Under the pieces are notes generated by a model. It worked only from the letters and a program-made list of their open reading frames with translations. It was not told the DNA's origin and searched no databases. This document shows positions 55,848 through 64,000 of a stretch of 64,000 nucleotides of DNA, piece after piece. The stretch's first letter is position 1, and every line of letters starts with the position of its first letter. A program made the translations under genes and the position numbers. The DNA comes from Bradyrhizobium aeschynomenes. GTDB taxonomy: Bacteria; Pseudomonadota; Alphaproteobacteria; Rhizobiales; Xanthobacteraceae. The stretch spans positions 496,001-560,000 of the forward strand of contig NZ_JABFDM010000002.1 of the NCBI RefSeq assembly GCF_013178945.1. The letters are read 5' to 3'.

Positions 55848-56621
55848 ATGTCTTCTACCAAACTGCTTGTCGCCGCCCTGTTCGGCCTGCTCACCCTCTC
55901 GCCGGCGATCGCCGCCGAGGCCAAGCCCGATGCGTCGATCAAGACCAAGGCCGCCGAGGCCAGCGTCACGCTGAGTGCCGACATCAAGGCCGATCCGGCG
56001 CTCGCCGCGAATTGCCTCGCCGAAGGCCGCAAGTGGATGGACAAGCAGGCTGCGGACGCCGCCAAGGACTACAAGGAGGATAAGGCGCTGTTCCGCGACG
56101 GCCCCTACTCCTACGGCCGCGATTATTCGGTGCGCTCGATCGTCGCCGACCGCTATGTCAGCGTGCTGCGCAACGACTACATGGACACCCACGCCGCCCA
56201 TCCCAACAGAGACGTCGACACCATCCTCTGGGACAAGGCTGCCGCCAAGCGCATCTCGATCCGCCCGTTCTTCAACGAGACCGCCGACAACGGTCCGACC
56301 ATGACCGCGATGAGCAAGGCGATCATCGCCTCGCTGCGAGCAGAGAAGAAGGCGCGCGACGCCGGCGACACTGACGAGTGGTGGTTGAAGAGCATCGCGC
56401 CGAAGCTGCTCGGCATTGGCGCCGTCACGCTCGCGCCCTCGACGCTGGCCGGCAAGAGCTCTGGCCTCACCTTCCACTATCCGCCCTACGCCGTCGGCGC
56501 CTACGCGGAGGGCGACTATGTCGCCTTCGTGCCCTGGGAAACGCTGAAGCCCTATCTCAGCGCGGAGGGGCAGGCGATCTTCGGCGGCGCGAGGCCGAAG
56601 GGGGATGCCGAGGAGAACTAG
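55848..56621 (+). CDS. Secreted DUF3298/RsiV-like protein
   Basis: 257 residues from ATG at 55848. The signal peptide MSSTKLLVAALFGLLTLSPA ends IAAEAK. The mature part has DGPYSYGRDYSVRSIVADRY followed by SVLRNDYMDTHAAHPNRDVD, and FHYPPYAVGAYAEGDYVAFV near the C-terminus, as in periplasmic DUF3298 domains. Function unknown; the family includes anti-sigma factor RsiV. It stands between mutB and meaB but has a 201-bp leader with its own likely promoter, so it may not belong to the mutase pathway. Confidence 0.82.
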   Translation: MSSTKLLVAALFGLLTLSPAIAAEAKPDASIKTKAAEASVTLSADIKADPALAANCLAEGRKWMDKQAADAAKDYKEDKALFRDGPYSYGRDYSVRSIVADRYVSVLRNDYMDTHAAHPNRDVDTILWDKAAAKRISIRPFFNETADNGPTMTAMSKAIIASLRAEKKARDAGDTDEWWLKSIAPKLLGIGAVTLAPSTLAGKSSGLTFHYPPYAVGAYAEGDYVAFVPWETLKPYLSAEGQAIFGGARPKGDAEEN

Positions 56622-56656
56622 CTGGCCGGGCCGCTCGCATCCGCTATAACGGGCGC

Positions 56657-57646
56657 ATGTCCTCTCGTTCTCCTTCGCCAAATACCGCGGCCTTGACCGA
56701 CGATATCAGCGCCGGCAGCCGCGCGGCGCTGGCGCGCGCGATCACGCTGGTCGAGAGCCGCCGCGCCGACCATCAGGCCGCCGCGCGCGAGCTCGTGCAG
56801 GTGCTGCTGCCGCGGACCGGAAACGCAGTCCGCGTCGGCATCACCGGCTCGCCGGGCGTCGGCAAGTCGACCACCATCGACGCGCTCGGCATGTACCTGA
56901 TCGAGCAGAGCCACAAAGTCGCTGTGCTCGCGGTGGATCCCTCCTCGGCCCGCACTGGAGGTTCCATCCTCGGCGACAAGACTCGGATGGCGCGGCTGTC
57001 GCATGACACCAACGCCTTCATCCGCCCCTCGCCTTCCTCCGGCACGCTCGGCGGCGTCGCCGCCAAGACGCGGGAGGCGATGCTGCTGTGCGAAGCCGCC
57101 GGCTTCGACGTGATCCTGGTCGAGACCGTGGGCATCGGCCAGTCAGAGACCGCCGTCTGCGACATGACCGATTTCTTCCTTGCGCTTATGCTGCCCGGCG
57201 GCGGCGACGAATTGCAGGGCATCAAGAAGGGCCTGGTCGAGCTCGCCGACATGATCGCGATCAACAAGGCCGACGGTGACAACATCAAGCGCGCCAACAT
57301 CACCGCCGCCGACTATCGCGGAGCGCTGCATCTCCTCAGCCCGCGCTCCGAGCACTGGCATCCGCCGGTCGTGACCTATTCTGCGATATCAGGCACGGGC
57401 ATCGCCGAGTTGTGGCAGAAGGTGCTCGACCATCGCAGGGCGATGATCGCCTCGGGCGAGTTCGCCGCACGCCGCCGCGACCAGCAGGTGAAATGGATGT
57501 GGACGATGCTGGAGCAGCATCTGATGGCCCGGCTGCGCACCGATCCCTCCATCCGCACGAAAGTGAAGAAGCTCGAGACCGACGTCGCCGAGGGCCGCGT
57601 CGCGCCGGCGCTCGCCGCCGAGCAACTCGCGGAGATGCTGACATGA
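56657..57646 (+). CDS. meaB: Methylmalonyl-CoA mutase-associated G-protein chaperone MeaB
   Basis: 329 residues. Walker A VGITGSPGVGKSTTIDALG, then VAVLAVDPSSARTGGSILGD, LVETVGIGQSETAVCDMTDF and NKADGDNIKRAN (G4 motif NKAD) define MeaB/ArgK GTPases. It loads and protects the B12 cofactor of MutB and ejects inactivated cofactor at the expense of GTP. ATG at 56657. Its last codon overlaps the start of pcp by four bases, so the two are coupled. Confidence 0.95.
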   Translation: MSSRSPSPNTAALTDDISAGSRAALARAITLVESRRADHQAAARELVQVLLPRTGNAVRVGITGSPGVGKSTTIDALGMYLIEQSHKVAVLAVDPSSARTGGSILGDKTRMARLSHDTNAFIRPSPSSGTLGGVAAKTREAMLLCEAAGFDVILVETVGIGQSETAVCDMTDFFLALMLPGGGDELQGIKKGLVELADMIAINKADGDNIKRANITAADYRGALHLLSPRSEHWHPPVVTYSAISGTGIAELWQKVLDHRRAMIASGEFAARRRDQQVKWMWTMLEQHLMARLRTDPSIRTKVKKLETDVAEGRVAPALAAEQLAEMLT

Positions 57647-58299
57647 GCGAGCGGCCGCGCATCCTGATCACCGGATTCGGCCCGTTTCCCGGCGCGCCGT
57701 CCAATCCGACCATGCCGCTGGTGAAGCGGTTGTCTGAGCTGCGGCGGCCAGCGCTGGATGACGTCGGCATCAGCAGCCACATTTTTCACGTGACCTATGC
57801 GACCGTGGATCGCGAGCTGCCCGCGCTGATCGCCGAGCGGCGCCCGCATGCGCTGATGATGTTCGGCCTCGCCGGGCGAACGTCCTATCTGCGGATCGAG
57901 ACGCGCGCCCGCAACGCGATCACCACGACCTTCCCGGATGCCGACCGCCACGTCGCGCGCAAGGGCGTGATCGTCCCGGGTGCACATCCGATGCCGTTCG
58001 GGCCGCACATGGCGCGGCTGCTGCGCGCGGCGCGCGCCACCGGCATCGATGCGCGAGCTTCGCGCGATGCCGGCAGCTATCTCTGCAATTATCTGAGCTG
58101 GCGCGCGATCGAGGCGACCAAGGCCGCCGAAGGGCCGCGGCTCGCCGCCTTCATCCACATTCCTCCCTTGCCGCGTGCCGGCACGGCGTTGCCGCACGGC
58201 AGTTCGCGCATCACGCTGGAGGGGCTCGTCGATGCCGGCGAAGCGATGCTGACGGAGCTGGTCAAGCTCGTGCGACAGGCGTCCTGTCGCACGAGCTGA
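57643..58299 (+). CDS. Pyroglutamyl-peptidase I-like cysteine peptidase (C15)
   Basis: 218 residues. ILITGFGPFPGAPSNPTMPL is the C15 signature opening. The likely catalytic residues are Glu in RIETRARN, Cys in GSYLCNYLSW and His in FIHIPPLP. The family removes N-terminal pyroglutamate from peptides. The start ATG overlaps the meaB stop codon. Its link with the mutase locus is unexplained and may be only an operon accident. Confidence 0.9.
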   Translation: MSERPRILITGFGPFPGAPSNPTMPLVKRLSELRRPALDDVGISSHIFHVTYATVDRELPALIAERRPHALMMFGLAGRTSYLRIETRARNAITTTFPDADRHVARKGVIVPGAHPMPFGPHMARLLRAARATGIDARASRDAGSYLCNYLSWRAIEATKAAEGPRLAAFIHIPPLPRAGTALPHGSSRITLEGLVDAGEAMLTELVKLVRQASCRTS

Positions 58300-58342
58300 C
58301 GCGCCGCTGGTGGTATGTCCGCTGACGGGTCAGCGCGGGATA

Positions 58343-58630
58343 TCAGACGCTCCAGCGGCGTCGACCGCCGAATCCGCCGCCGATCAGGCGCAGGATGAGC
58401 AGCAGGACCACGGCGCCGATGAAGGCGTTGACAATCGCGGCGACCAATCCGACACCCAGATGAAGGCCGAGCTGCGGCAACAGCCAGTTGCCGATGAAGG
58501 CGCCGAGGAGGCCGACGATCAGGTCGCCGATCAGGCCGAAGCCGCCACCTTCCATGACGCGGCCCGCGAGCCAGCCCGCGACGATGCCGACGAACAGAAT
58601 AACCAGTAGACTCTCATTTGACAGATGCAT
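58343..58630 (-). CDS. GlsB/YeaQ/YmgE family stress-response membrane protein
   Basis: 95 residues from ATG at 58630 (GGAGAAGG upstream). Three TM helices: LLVILFVGIVAGWLAGRVM, GLIGDLIVGLLGAFIGNWLL and LVAAIVNAFIGAVVLLLILR. The Gly-rich GxxxG pattern is characteristic of transglycosylase-associated (YeaQ-like) proteins, often induced by general stress. It is a small integral membrane protein of unknown activity. Confidence 0.9.
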   Translation of the reverse strand: MHLSNESLLVILFVGIVAGWLAGRVMEGGGFGLIGDLIVGLLGAFIGNWLLPQLGLHLGVGLVAAIVNAFIGAVVLLLILRLIGGGFGGRRRWSV

Positions 58631-58857
58631 GACCTTCTCCTCGCCGATCCATTGCGGGAACAATGTGCGCGAGTCCCATTGGTTCCCTCGGGAGAGGCTC
58701 ACCGGTTCGACGGGCAACCCACGCCGGCGGCAATCTGACGTGAAGATTTAACCCTACCGCCAACAATCCAGGGCGCAGGCGCTCATCCTAAGCATCAGCA
58801 TTGAGGCTTTCAGCTTAAGTCGTGGCCGCACATCATCTTTTGCGTGAGACGCTGACC

Positions 58858-60234
58858 ATGGATGTCAATCGCCGCCGCATTTTGGCTGGATCGGCTGCCG
58901 GCGCCGCCGGGGCATTGGCCCTGCCGGCGGATGCCGCACAGGCCGCCCCCTTGATCTCCACACTCGGCCGCGATGCCACACAGTATGGCGTCAAGCCCAA
59001 CAGTCCCGACGACCAGACCCGCGCGCTGCAGCGTGCGATCGACGAGGCCGCCCGCGCGCAGGCGCCGCTGGCGCTGCCGCCAGGCACCTACCGCACCTCG
59101 ATGCTGCGCCTTGCCAAGGGCAGTCAGCTGGTCGGCGTGCGCGGCGCCACCAAGCTCGTTTTCACCGGCGGCGGGCCGTCCCTGCTCTCAGCAGAAGGCG
59201 CGGACGGTCTGGGTGTATCAGGCGTCTCGCTCGACGGCGGCCGTGTCGCCCTGCCCCAGCGCCGCGGTCTGCTCCATGTTGCCGCCGGCAACGATGTCAG
59301 GATCGTCGATTGCGAGATCACCCGCTCCGGCGGCAGTGGCCTCTGGCTCGAGCAGGTCTCCGGCGACGTCAGCGGCAACGTCCTCACCGATATCGCGGTC
59401 ACGGCGATCGTGTCGTTCGATGCGCTCGGGCTGATCGTGTCGCGCAACACCATCACGGGCACGCGCGACAACGGCATCGAGATCCTGCGCACCGCGATCG
59501 GCGACGACGGCACGATGGTGCTCGACAACAGAATCGAGGACATCAAGGCCGGCCCCGGCGGCTCCGGCCAGTACGGCAACGCCATCAACGCCTTTCGCGC
59601 CGGCAACGTCATCGTCAGAGGCAACCGCATCAGGAATTGCGACTACTCGGCGGTGCGCGGTAATTCGGCCTCGAACATCCAGATCACAGGCAACAGCGTG
59701 ACCGACGTCCGCGAGGTCGCGCTGTATTCGGAGTTCTCCTTCGAGGGCGCGGTCATCAGCGGCAACACGGTCGACGGCGCCGCCTTCGGCGTGTCCGTCT
59801 GCAACTTCAACGAAGGCGGCCGCATCGCCGTGGTCCACGGCAACATCATCCGGAACCTGATTCCGAAGCGCCCGATCGGCACCGCGCCCGATGACGACGC
59901 CGGCATCGGCATCTATGTCGAGGCGGACTCGGCCGTGACCGGCAACGTGGTCGAGAACGCGCCATCCTACGGCATCGTCGCCGGCTGGGGCCGCTATCTC
60001 CGCGACGTCGTGATTTCCGGCAATGTCATCCGCAACGTGCTGGCGGGCGTCGGCGTGTCCGTCGTCCCGGGCGCGGGCGCCGCCCTCATCAGCAACAACA
60101 TGATCTCGGGCACGCCCGGTGGCGCCGTGATCGGGCTCGATCACATCAAGCCGGTCACCTCAGACCTGACCCAGGACGGCGCGCAGCGATTTGCGCAGCT
60201 CCTGGTCAGCGGCAACGCCGTGCGTCGAAGCTGA
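58858..60234 (+). CDS. Tat-exported right-handed beta-helix protein (TIGR03808-like)
   Basis: 458 residues from ATG at 58858. The twin-arginine signal NRRRILAGSAAGAAGALAL ends ADAAQAAP. The body is a parallel beta-helix of pectate-lyase type with repeating G-N-x-[IV] motifs: SGNVLTDIAVTAIVS, SRNTITGTRDNGIEI, RGNRIRNCDYSAVRG, TGNSVTDVREVALY and SGNVIRNVLAG. It matches the rhizobial family TIGR03808, of unknown function. The fold suggests polysaccharide binding or lysis, but no catalytic residue is obvious. It converges on the EamA gene. Confidence 0.88.
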   Translation: MDVNRRRILAGSAAGAAGALALPADAAQAAPLISTLGRDATQYGVKPNSPDDQTRALQRAIDEAARAQAPLALPPGTYRTSMLRLAKGSQLVGVRGATKLVFTGGGPSLLSAEGADGLGVSGVSLDGGRVALPQRRGLLHVAAGNDVRIVDCEITRSGGSGLWLEQVSGDVSGNVLTDIAVTAIVSFDALGLIVSRNTITGTRDNGIEILRTAIGDDGTMVLDNRIEDIKAGPGGSGQYGNAINAFRAGNVIVRGNRIRNCDYSAVRGNSASNIQITGNSVTDVREVALYSEFSFEGAVISGNTVDGAAFGVSVCNFNEGGRIAVVHGNIIRNLIPKRPIGTAPDDDAGIGIYVEADSAVTGNVVENAPSYGIVAGWGRYLRDVVISGNVIRNVLAGVGVSVVPGAGAALISNNMISGTPGGAVIGLDHIKPVTSDLTQDGAQRFAQLLVSGNAVRRS

Positions 60235-60247
60235 GCCTGCCCTCCGC

Positions 60248-61114
60248 TCAGGCGCGCATTGGTCGAAGGCCGGGCCTGACTTGCGTCAGGGCGACGCCGA
60301 TGATTGCGAGCAGCCCACCCGCAATCAACTGGGGGGTCACGAGGTCGTCAAGGAACAGAACGCTCGAGCCGACGGCAAACACTGGAAGCAACAGGCCAAA
60401 GGGCGCCACGCGGCTCATCGAGCAGCGCTCTATCAACCAGAACCAAAGTCCGAACCCGACAATTCCTCCAATGAATATCGTGTAGGCGAGCGCCAGCCAG
60501 CCGCGCCCATCCGCTGCGACAAGGCTGCCCAATTGCCCATGTTCGACGACCAACGACATCAGCATCACCTGCGGCACCGTGAGCAGCGACGACCATCCCG
60601 TCAGCATCAGAGGGTCAAAAGGGCCGTGGCGCTTGGTCAGCACATTGGACACTGCGAATGCGAAGGCTGCTCCAACCACCAGCAGCAGCGGAAGCACGTT
60701 GGCCGACAGCCCCGGCCCTGCGGCCAACACGACCACGCCGACGAAGGCAAGCACGACTCCAGCGGACGTGGTGAGAGACGGCCTCTCCGCGAGCAGCGGC
60801 CAGGCCAGCAGCACGGTGAAGGGCGTCGCGAGTTGATACGCAACGGCCGACATGCTGCCCGAGCCGAGCCCGAGGCCGACATAGAACAGCCCGAAATTCA
60901 GTCCGCCGAGAAAGAGGGAAATCGCCGCGATATGACCGAGCTGTCGACGTGTGGGCGTCTTGACGAAGGGGACGAGCAGCAGCGCGATCGCCAGAAAGCG
61001 AAGCGCGAGAAAGAACAGCGGCGGAAACTCCGTCACGCCGACCTTGATGACCACGAACTGATACCCCCAGAGCAAGGGAACGGCTACGGCGCAGACGATC
61101 TGAATGGCAGACAT
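60248..61114 (-). CDS. EamA/DMT-family transporter (10 TM)
   Basis: 288 residues from ATG at 61114. MSAIQIVCAVAVPLLWGYQF, FLALRFLAIALLLVPFVKTP and LFLGGLNFGLFYVGLGLGSG begin the first EamA repeat, and GSSVLFLDDLVTPQLIAGGL belongs to the second. Ten TM helices. It probably exports a small metabolite. An operator GACCAATCGGTC just upstream matches the site in front of the adjacent TetR gene, so it is the TetR target. Confidence 0.88.
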   Translation of the reverse strand: MSAIQIVCAVAVPLLWGYQFVVIKVGVTEFPPLFFLALRFLAIALLLVPFVKTPTRRQLGHIAAISLFLGGLNFGLFYVGLGLGSGSMSAVAYQLATPFTVLLAWPLLAERPSLTTSAGVVLAFVGVVVLAAGPGLSANVLPLLLVVGAAFAFAVSNVLTKRHGPFDPLMLTGWSSLLTVPQVMLMSLVVEHGQLGSLVAADGRGWLALAYTIFIGGIVGFGLWFWLIERCSMSRVAPFGLLLPVFAVGSSVLFLDDLVTPQLIAGGLLAIIGVALTQVRPGLRPMRA

Positions 61115-61131
61115 GGAATTCTTCCTTTCAA

Positions 61132-61143
61132 GACCAATCGGTC
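61132..61143. promoter_or_regulatory. TetR operator upstream of the EamA gene
   Basis: GACCAATCGGTC, one mismatch from a perfect palindrome, lies 18 bp before the EamA start codon. It differs at one base from the palindrome in front of the TetR gene. Confidence 0.7.
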
Positions 61144-61184
61144 CAGATATCGACGCACTCATTGCCGAGGCCACAATCTGTGAT

Positions 61185-61799
61185 CTAGCTGATGAAACGG
61201 TCGATTAGCGCGTCGACGGTGGCTTGCGATGTGGTGGGTGTCGGACCCGGCTTCGCAACCACGCGCAGCCCCTCGACGAAACAGACTAGGATGCGAGCGG
61301 CGCTTGAAGGCTCGACCCCATTGGCCAGCCTGCCCGCCGCCTTCGCCCGGGACAATGCATCCGCCACCTTGATTTCCATGGCTTTGAAAAAGCCTGCGAT
61401 GCGTCGGCCAACTTCGGCATCCTGGCCGGCAAGCTCCATGGCCGTGGCGACCAGCAGGCAGCCGCGCCGGCCATTGGTGCCGCGCGTGCGTTCGACGTAG
61501 CCGGTCAGGTAGGCCCGCAGGCCGTCGACGGGGTCTCTGCCGGGGGCGAGCTCGCTCTCCATCCGTGTCAGGGCATCGGCGATGTAGCGATCGAGTGCGA
61601 GCAGGAACAGCGAGTGCTTGTCACCGAAAGCGGCGTAAAGGCTGCCACGCGACAGCTTCGTCGCCCGAAGCAGATCAGGCAGCGACGTGGCGTGATAGCC
61701 ACGCGACCAGAACACACCCATGGCCCGTTCGACGGCAGTGTCCACGGCGAAACTTCGCGGGCGGCCACGTTGCAACTGCATCGGGGGTCGGCGGCTCAT
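61185..61799 (-). CDS. TetR/AcrR-family repressor
   Basis: 204 residues from ATG at 61799. The helix-turn-helix has AMGVFWSRGYHATSLPDLLR followed by ATKLSRGSLYAAFGDKHSLF, a textbook AcrR-type domain. The C-terminal ligand domain has a TetR_C_6-like RRGCLLVATAMELAGQDAEV. It probably senses a toxic ligand and de-represses the EamA transporter 71 bp downstream. Two similar GACC-GGTC palindromes support autoregulation and target control. Confidence 0.92.
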   Translation of the reverse strand: MSRRPPMQLQRGRPRSFAVDTAVERAMGVFWSRGYHATSLPDLLRATKLSRGSLYAAFGDKHSLFLLALDRYIADALTRMESELAPGRDPVDGLRAYLTGYVERTRGTNGRRGCLLVATAMELAGQDAEVGRRIAGFFKAMEIKVADALSRAKAAGRLANGVEPSSAARILVCFVEGLRVVAKPGPTPTTSQATVDALIDRFIS

Positions 61800-61811
61800 G
61801 GACGATATATA

Positions 61812-61823
61812 GACCGATCGGTC
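61812..61823. promoter_or_regulatory. TetR operator upstream of tetR gene
   Basis: A perfect 12-bp palindrome GACCGATCGGTC, 13 bp before the TetR start, in the A/T-rich promoter TATATAGACC. Confidence 0.75.
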
Positions 61824-61922
61824 CTTAAATCGCAAGCAGCTTCTGCGCTACGAACTCGCCGGAGATGAATGGTGCGCCATCAAGCAGCACCGCAGAACAC
61901 GACGGCGTCCGAGGTCCGTTGC

Positions 61923-62564
61923 CTAGAACGCAACCGCCAGCGCCGGATAGCGGCGCTCGATGGCATCGAGATCGACCGCCGGCTCGTCATATTCCGCGTC
62001 GGCCTCGATGCCGATGCTCAAGGCCTGCTCGAGCGCTGATAGATCGATGCGCTGCGCAGCACCGAGGGGCTCCAGTGCGATGTCCTCTTCGACCACATAG
62101 TCGGGCTCGATGACGTCGTCGGGCTCGATGTCATCCCCTGCCAGCTCGATCTCGGGCTCGACGACGATCTCGGACTCCGCAAGGATGGTCTCGAGCGAGC
62201 GCGGCAGCTCGATCGGGCGATGCTCGATGAGCCGGTGCTCGGCGGGATGGTCCTGGATGAGACGGAGCTCGATCGGCTCCGGCGCCGCGAGGCGCAGCGG
62301 AGCTGGCGGCGCCGCCACCATCGGCACCGGCCTCTGGCTCGGCACGATGCTCACCTGCTCGGGCTCGACGCGGGATAGCGCCTGCCAAGTCTGGACCGCA
62401 GCCTTGGCGTGCCGGAGGTCGTCCAGGAACGATTGCTCGGTGTAGTATCGGCGCCAGCGGCCGCTATCGAACAGCTCGGTGAGATGATCGAGGCGCCGTT
62501 CGGCAAGCGCGCACCAGCGCGCGGCCAGTTCGCGGCTGCAAGCCACGTCCGGTCGATGTGTCAT
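61923..62564 (-). CDS. TIGR03809-like rhizobial protein
   Basis: 213 residues from ATG at 62564 (MTHRPDVACSRELAARWCAL). The first 80 residues are conserved-looking and helical (AERRLDHLTELFDSGRWRRY, YTEQSFLDDLRHAKAAVQTW). The rest is a low-complexity acidic tail rich in Glu, Asp, Ile and Pro. I associate the N-terminus with family TIGR03809, found in Bradyrhizobium and relatives; function is unknown. No close operon partner. Confidence 0.68.
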   Translation of the reverse strand: MTHRPDVACSRELAARWCALAERRLDHLTELFDSGRWRRYYTEQSFLDDLRHAKAAVQTWQALSRVEPEQVSIVPSQRPVPMVAAPPAPLRLAAPEPIELRLIQDHPAEHRLIEHRPIELPRSLETILAESEIVVEPEIELAGDDIEPDDVIEPDYVVEEDIALEPLGAAQRIDLSALEQALSIGIEADAEYDEPAVDLDAIERRYPALAVAF

Positions 62565-63032
62565 AGATAAGCCCGTGAAAAAGGGGGACGGACGCACTCG
62601 GCACGAATCAACGCAACGTGACGTGAATATTTTGTGGAAAAGGTTAACAAAGTCTAGCTAACGCCATGTTCTTTGGCGGCCAAACCGTAGTCGTGCGGAA
62701 ATTTCGTCCGCGTTCGATCGAGCCGTGGCCGCATCCGACAACGCAGGCTTGATCGCTCAGCTGATCCAGCAACCCGGGCGTGCAGCGCTGCCAGTCAACG
62801 ACACGGGCGGTCGGACGCCGCTGCGCGAGCGCATCGCTTGAAAATGAAAGAGCCGTCCGGGGGGACAACCGGACGGCTCGAGCCATATGGGCGCTTGGGG
62901 TGGATGGGCGCTCGCGCCGTATATAGCCTTGGGGAGGGGATCACCGCTCCCACATACCTTCTGTCGTGATCGCCCGAACACACGTTCAAAATGAAGGTAG
63001 GAATTTTCAGGCATTCACGAAAACGTTGACGT
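62565..63032. other. Intergenic region between the TIGR03809-like gene and the S8 protease
   Basis: 468 bp. An A/T-rich stretch near 62620-62660 (GTGAATATTTTGTGGAAAAG) may be the minus-strand promoter of the TIGR03809-like gene. A hairpin at 62851-62878 is the terminator of the protease gene. No coding frame is convincing. Confidence 0.5.
62851..62878 (-). terminator. Terminator of the S8 protease gene
   Basis: A perfect 10-bp stem (62851-62860 with 62869-62878). On the minus strand it runs into CTCTTTCATTTTC. It lies about 155 bp after the protease stop codon. Confidence 0.65.
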
Positions 63033-64000
63033 CTATTGCTGCGCCGGCCGAACGCCGCCTTCGGCCGGAGAGTCCCCGGTTGCCATCGCTGCGGCGGAGG
63101 CCGGGCGGAGCTCGCGCACGGGCGCTGCGTGCTGCTCCTCATCCCGCGGCAGTCCGGCCGCGGGCGCCGCCGAGACCGTTGGCCCGTCCTGGGGCGACGC
63201 CACGGCCTGGACCGCAGCCAACGCATCCGCCTGCCCTGCCCCATACAGCTCGTCCTGTCCGGGCGCGCCGAGATCGCGCGCGGTCCTGGTCAGCACCGTG
63301 CGCACCGTCTCCGGCTTCAGCGCGGGGTTGCGCTCCAGCACCAGCGCTGCGAGGCCGCTGACATAGGCCGCCGAGAACGACGTGCCTGAAATGATCTGAT
63401 ACTTGCCGTCCGGCGCCGGCAGGAAGATGTCGGCGCCGGGGGCCGCAAGCGCGACGTAGTTGCCGCGGTTCGACGCCGGCAGCAGCTGATCCCTGGTGTC
63501 GGTCGCACTGACGGCGATGACGTTCGGATTGGCGGCTGGATAGAGCGGCGGCGATTTCGCGCCGGCATTGCCGGCCGCGGCGATCATCACGACGTCCTTC
63601 GCCGCGACGGCCGCGATCGCCCGCTCGATCACCGCATCCTTCGGACCGGCGAAGCTCATATTGACGATCTGCGCGCCGTGCAGCGCCGCGTAGTCCAGCG
63701 CCTTGAGGATGACATAGGAGCTGCTCTCCGGGCCGCCGCCCTTCTTGGCCACGCCGAACGCGCGGATCGCGATGATCCGCGCATAGGGCGCGCTGCCCAT
63801 CAGCCGCTTGTGCGACACGATCACGCCGGCGATGCCGGTGCCATGGACATGCGGCATTTCATCTCCGCCGAGCGCGTCGAACGCATCGAAGGCGGCGTCG
63901 GCGAATTCCGGATGCTTGAGGTCTACTCCGGAATCGATCACGGCGATGGTGACGTTCGAGCCCTGGGCCAGCCTGTGCGCCTCGGGCAGCCGCAGCTTCG
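63033..64000 (-). CDS. Subtilisin-like serine protease (S8), 3' part, cut by window edge
   Basis: The open frame runs from beyond 64000 to the stop at 63033 (over 320 residues in the window). The catalytic Asp is in VTIAVIDSGVDLKHPEF, His in HVHGTGIAGVIV, the oxyanion Asn in MIAAAGNAGAKS and Ser in ISGTSFSAAYVSGLAAL. Ala/Pro-rich tail (AAPVRELRPASAAA) at the C-terminus. A secreted or periplasmic subtilase; the N-terminal signal and any prodomain lie outside the window. An internal ATG at 63941 is not the true start because conserved residues precede it. Confidence 0.92.
   Translation of the reverse strand, partial: KLRLPEAHRLAQGSNVTIAVIDSGVDLKHPEFADAAFDAFDALGGDEMPHVHGTGIAGVIVSHKRLMGSAPYARIIAIRAFGVAKKGGGPESSSYVILKALDYAALHGAQIVNMSFAGPKDAVIERAIAAVAAKDVVMIAAAGNAGAKSPPLYPAANPNVIAVSATDTRDQLLPASNRGNYVALAAPGADIFLPAPDGKYQIISGTSFSAAYVSGLAALVLERNPALKPETVRTVLTRTARDLGAPGQDELYGAGQADALAAVQAVASPQDGPTVSAAPAAGLPRDEEQHAAPVRELRPASAAAMATGDSPAEGGVRPAQQ

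Overview
The window looks like chromosomal DNA of a Bradyrhizobium-type alphaproteobacterium (Nitrobacteraceae, Hyphomicrobiales). The reasons are uniformly high GC, a rhizobial FeuP/FeuQ-type two-component pair, a Rop/Omp2-type porin, a MucR/Ros regulator, a ROSE-type RNA thermometer in front of a small heat-shock gene, many alphaproteobacterial DUF families (DUF1491, DUF2336, DUF5330, DUF1214/DUF1254) and the rhizobial TIGR03808/TIGR03809-type proteins. I see no prophage, insertion sequence, CRISPR array, rRNA or tRNA. This is core and semi-core chromosome rather than a mobile island.

Layout. 1-6240: end of a FeuQ-like kinase, its regulator, a small membrane peptide, an NHEJ Ku protein without an adjacent ligase, a LysR regulator, a major porin and an orphan Flp pilin. 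6600-13770: an archaeal-type thymidine/AMP phosphorylase followed by an RNase-like metallo-beta-lactamase protein, then an envelope pair made of a four-repeat OmpA protein and a coiled-coil protein with two helix-hairpin-helix domains. 13780-24890: MFS exporter, Fe-S-type UPF0260 protein, PBP1A with a DUF1214/DUF1254 pair, CYTH protein, acetyl-CoA hydrolase/transferase, and a metallo-beta-lactamase gene divergent from a LysR gene. 25280-32080: DUF2336, a membrane PAS histidine kinase translationally coupled to a peptidoglycan-binding protein, SufE, MucR and a proline-rich membrane protein. 32500-35060: GT39-like membrane protein and class II aldolase.

35180-40880 is a heat-shock island: hsp20 under a ROSE element, groES-groEL, and a divergent DegP-like protease. 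Similar CTTGAA-based promoter elements precede hsp20 and groES, and a CIRCE-like operator lies between groES and degP. 41000-48220 holds a diguanylate cyclase, an NmrA-like/haloperoxidase-like pair with an AraC regulator, an M20 peptidase and a HerA-like ATPase. 48830-51040 is DUF4332 followed by folP-folB-folK. 51140-58300 is the methylmalonyl-CoA mutase locus (mutA, a GFA-family gene, mutB, a DUF3298-like gene, meaB, pcp). 58340-64000 holds a stress membrane protein, a Tat-exported beta-helix protein, an EamA transporter with a TetR regulator and matching operators, a TIGR03809-like protein and the C-terminal part of a subtilisin-like protease cut by the window end.

No single unmistakably new system stands out. 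The best candidates for undescribed biology are the phosphorylase/RNase pair, the OmpA-repeat/H3TH coiled-coil pair, and the combined CIRCE, sigma-32-like and RNA-thermometer control of one chaperone island.
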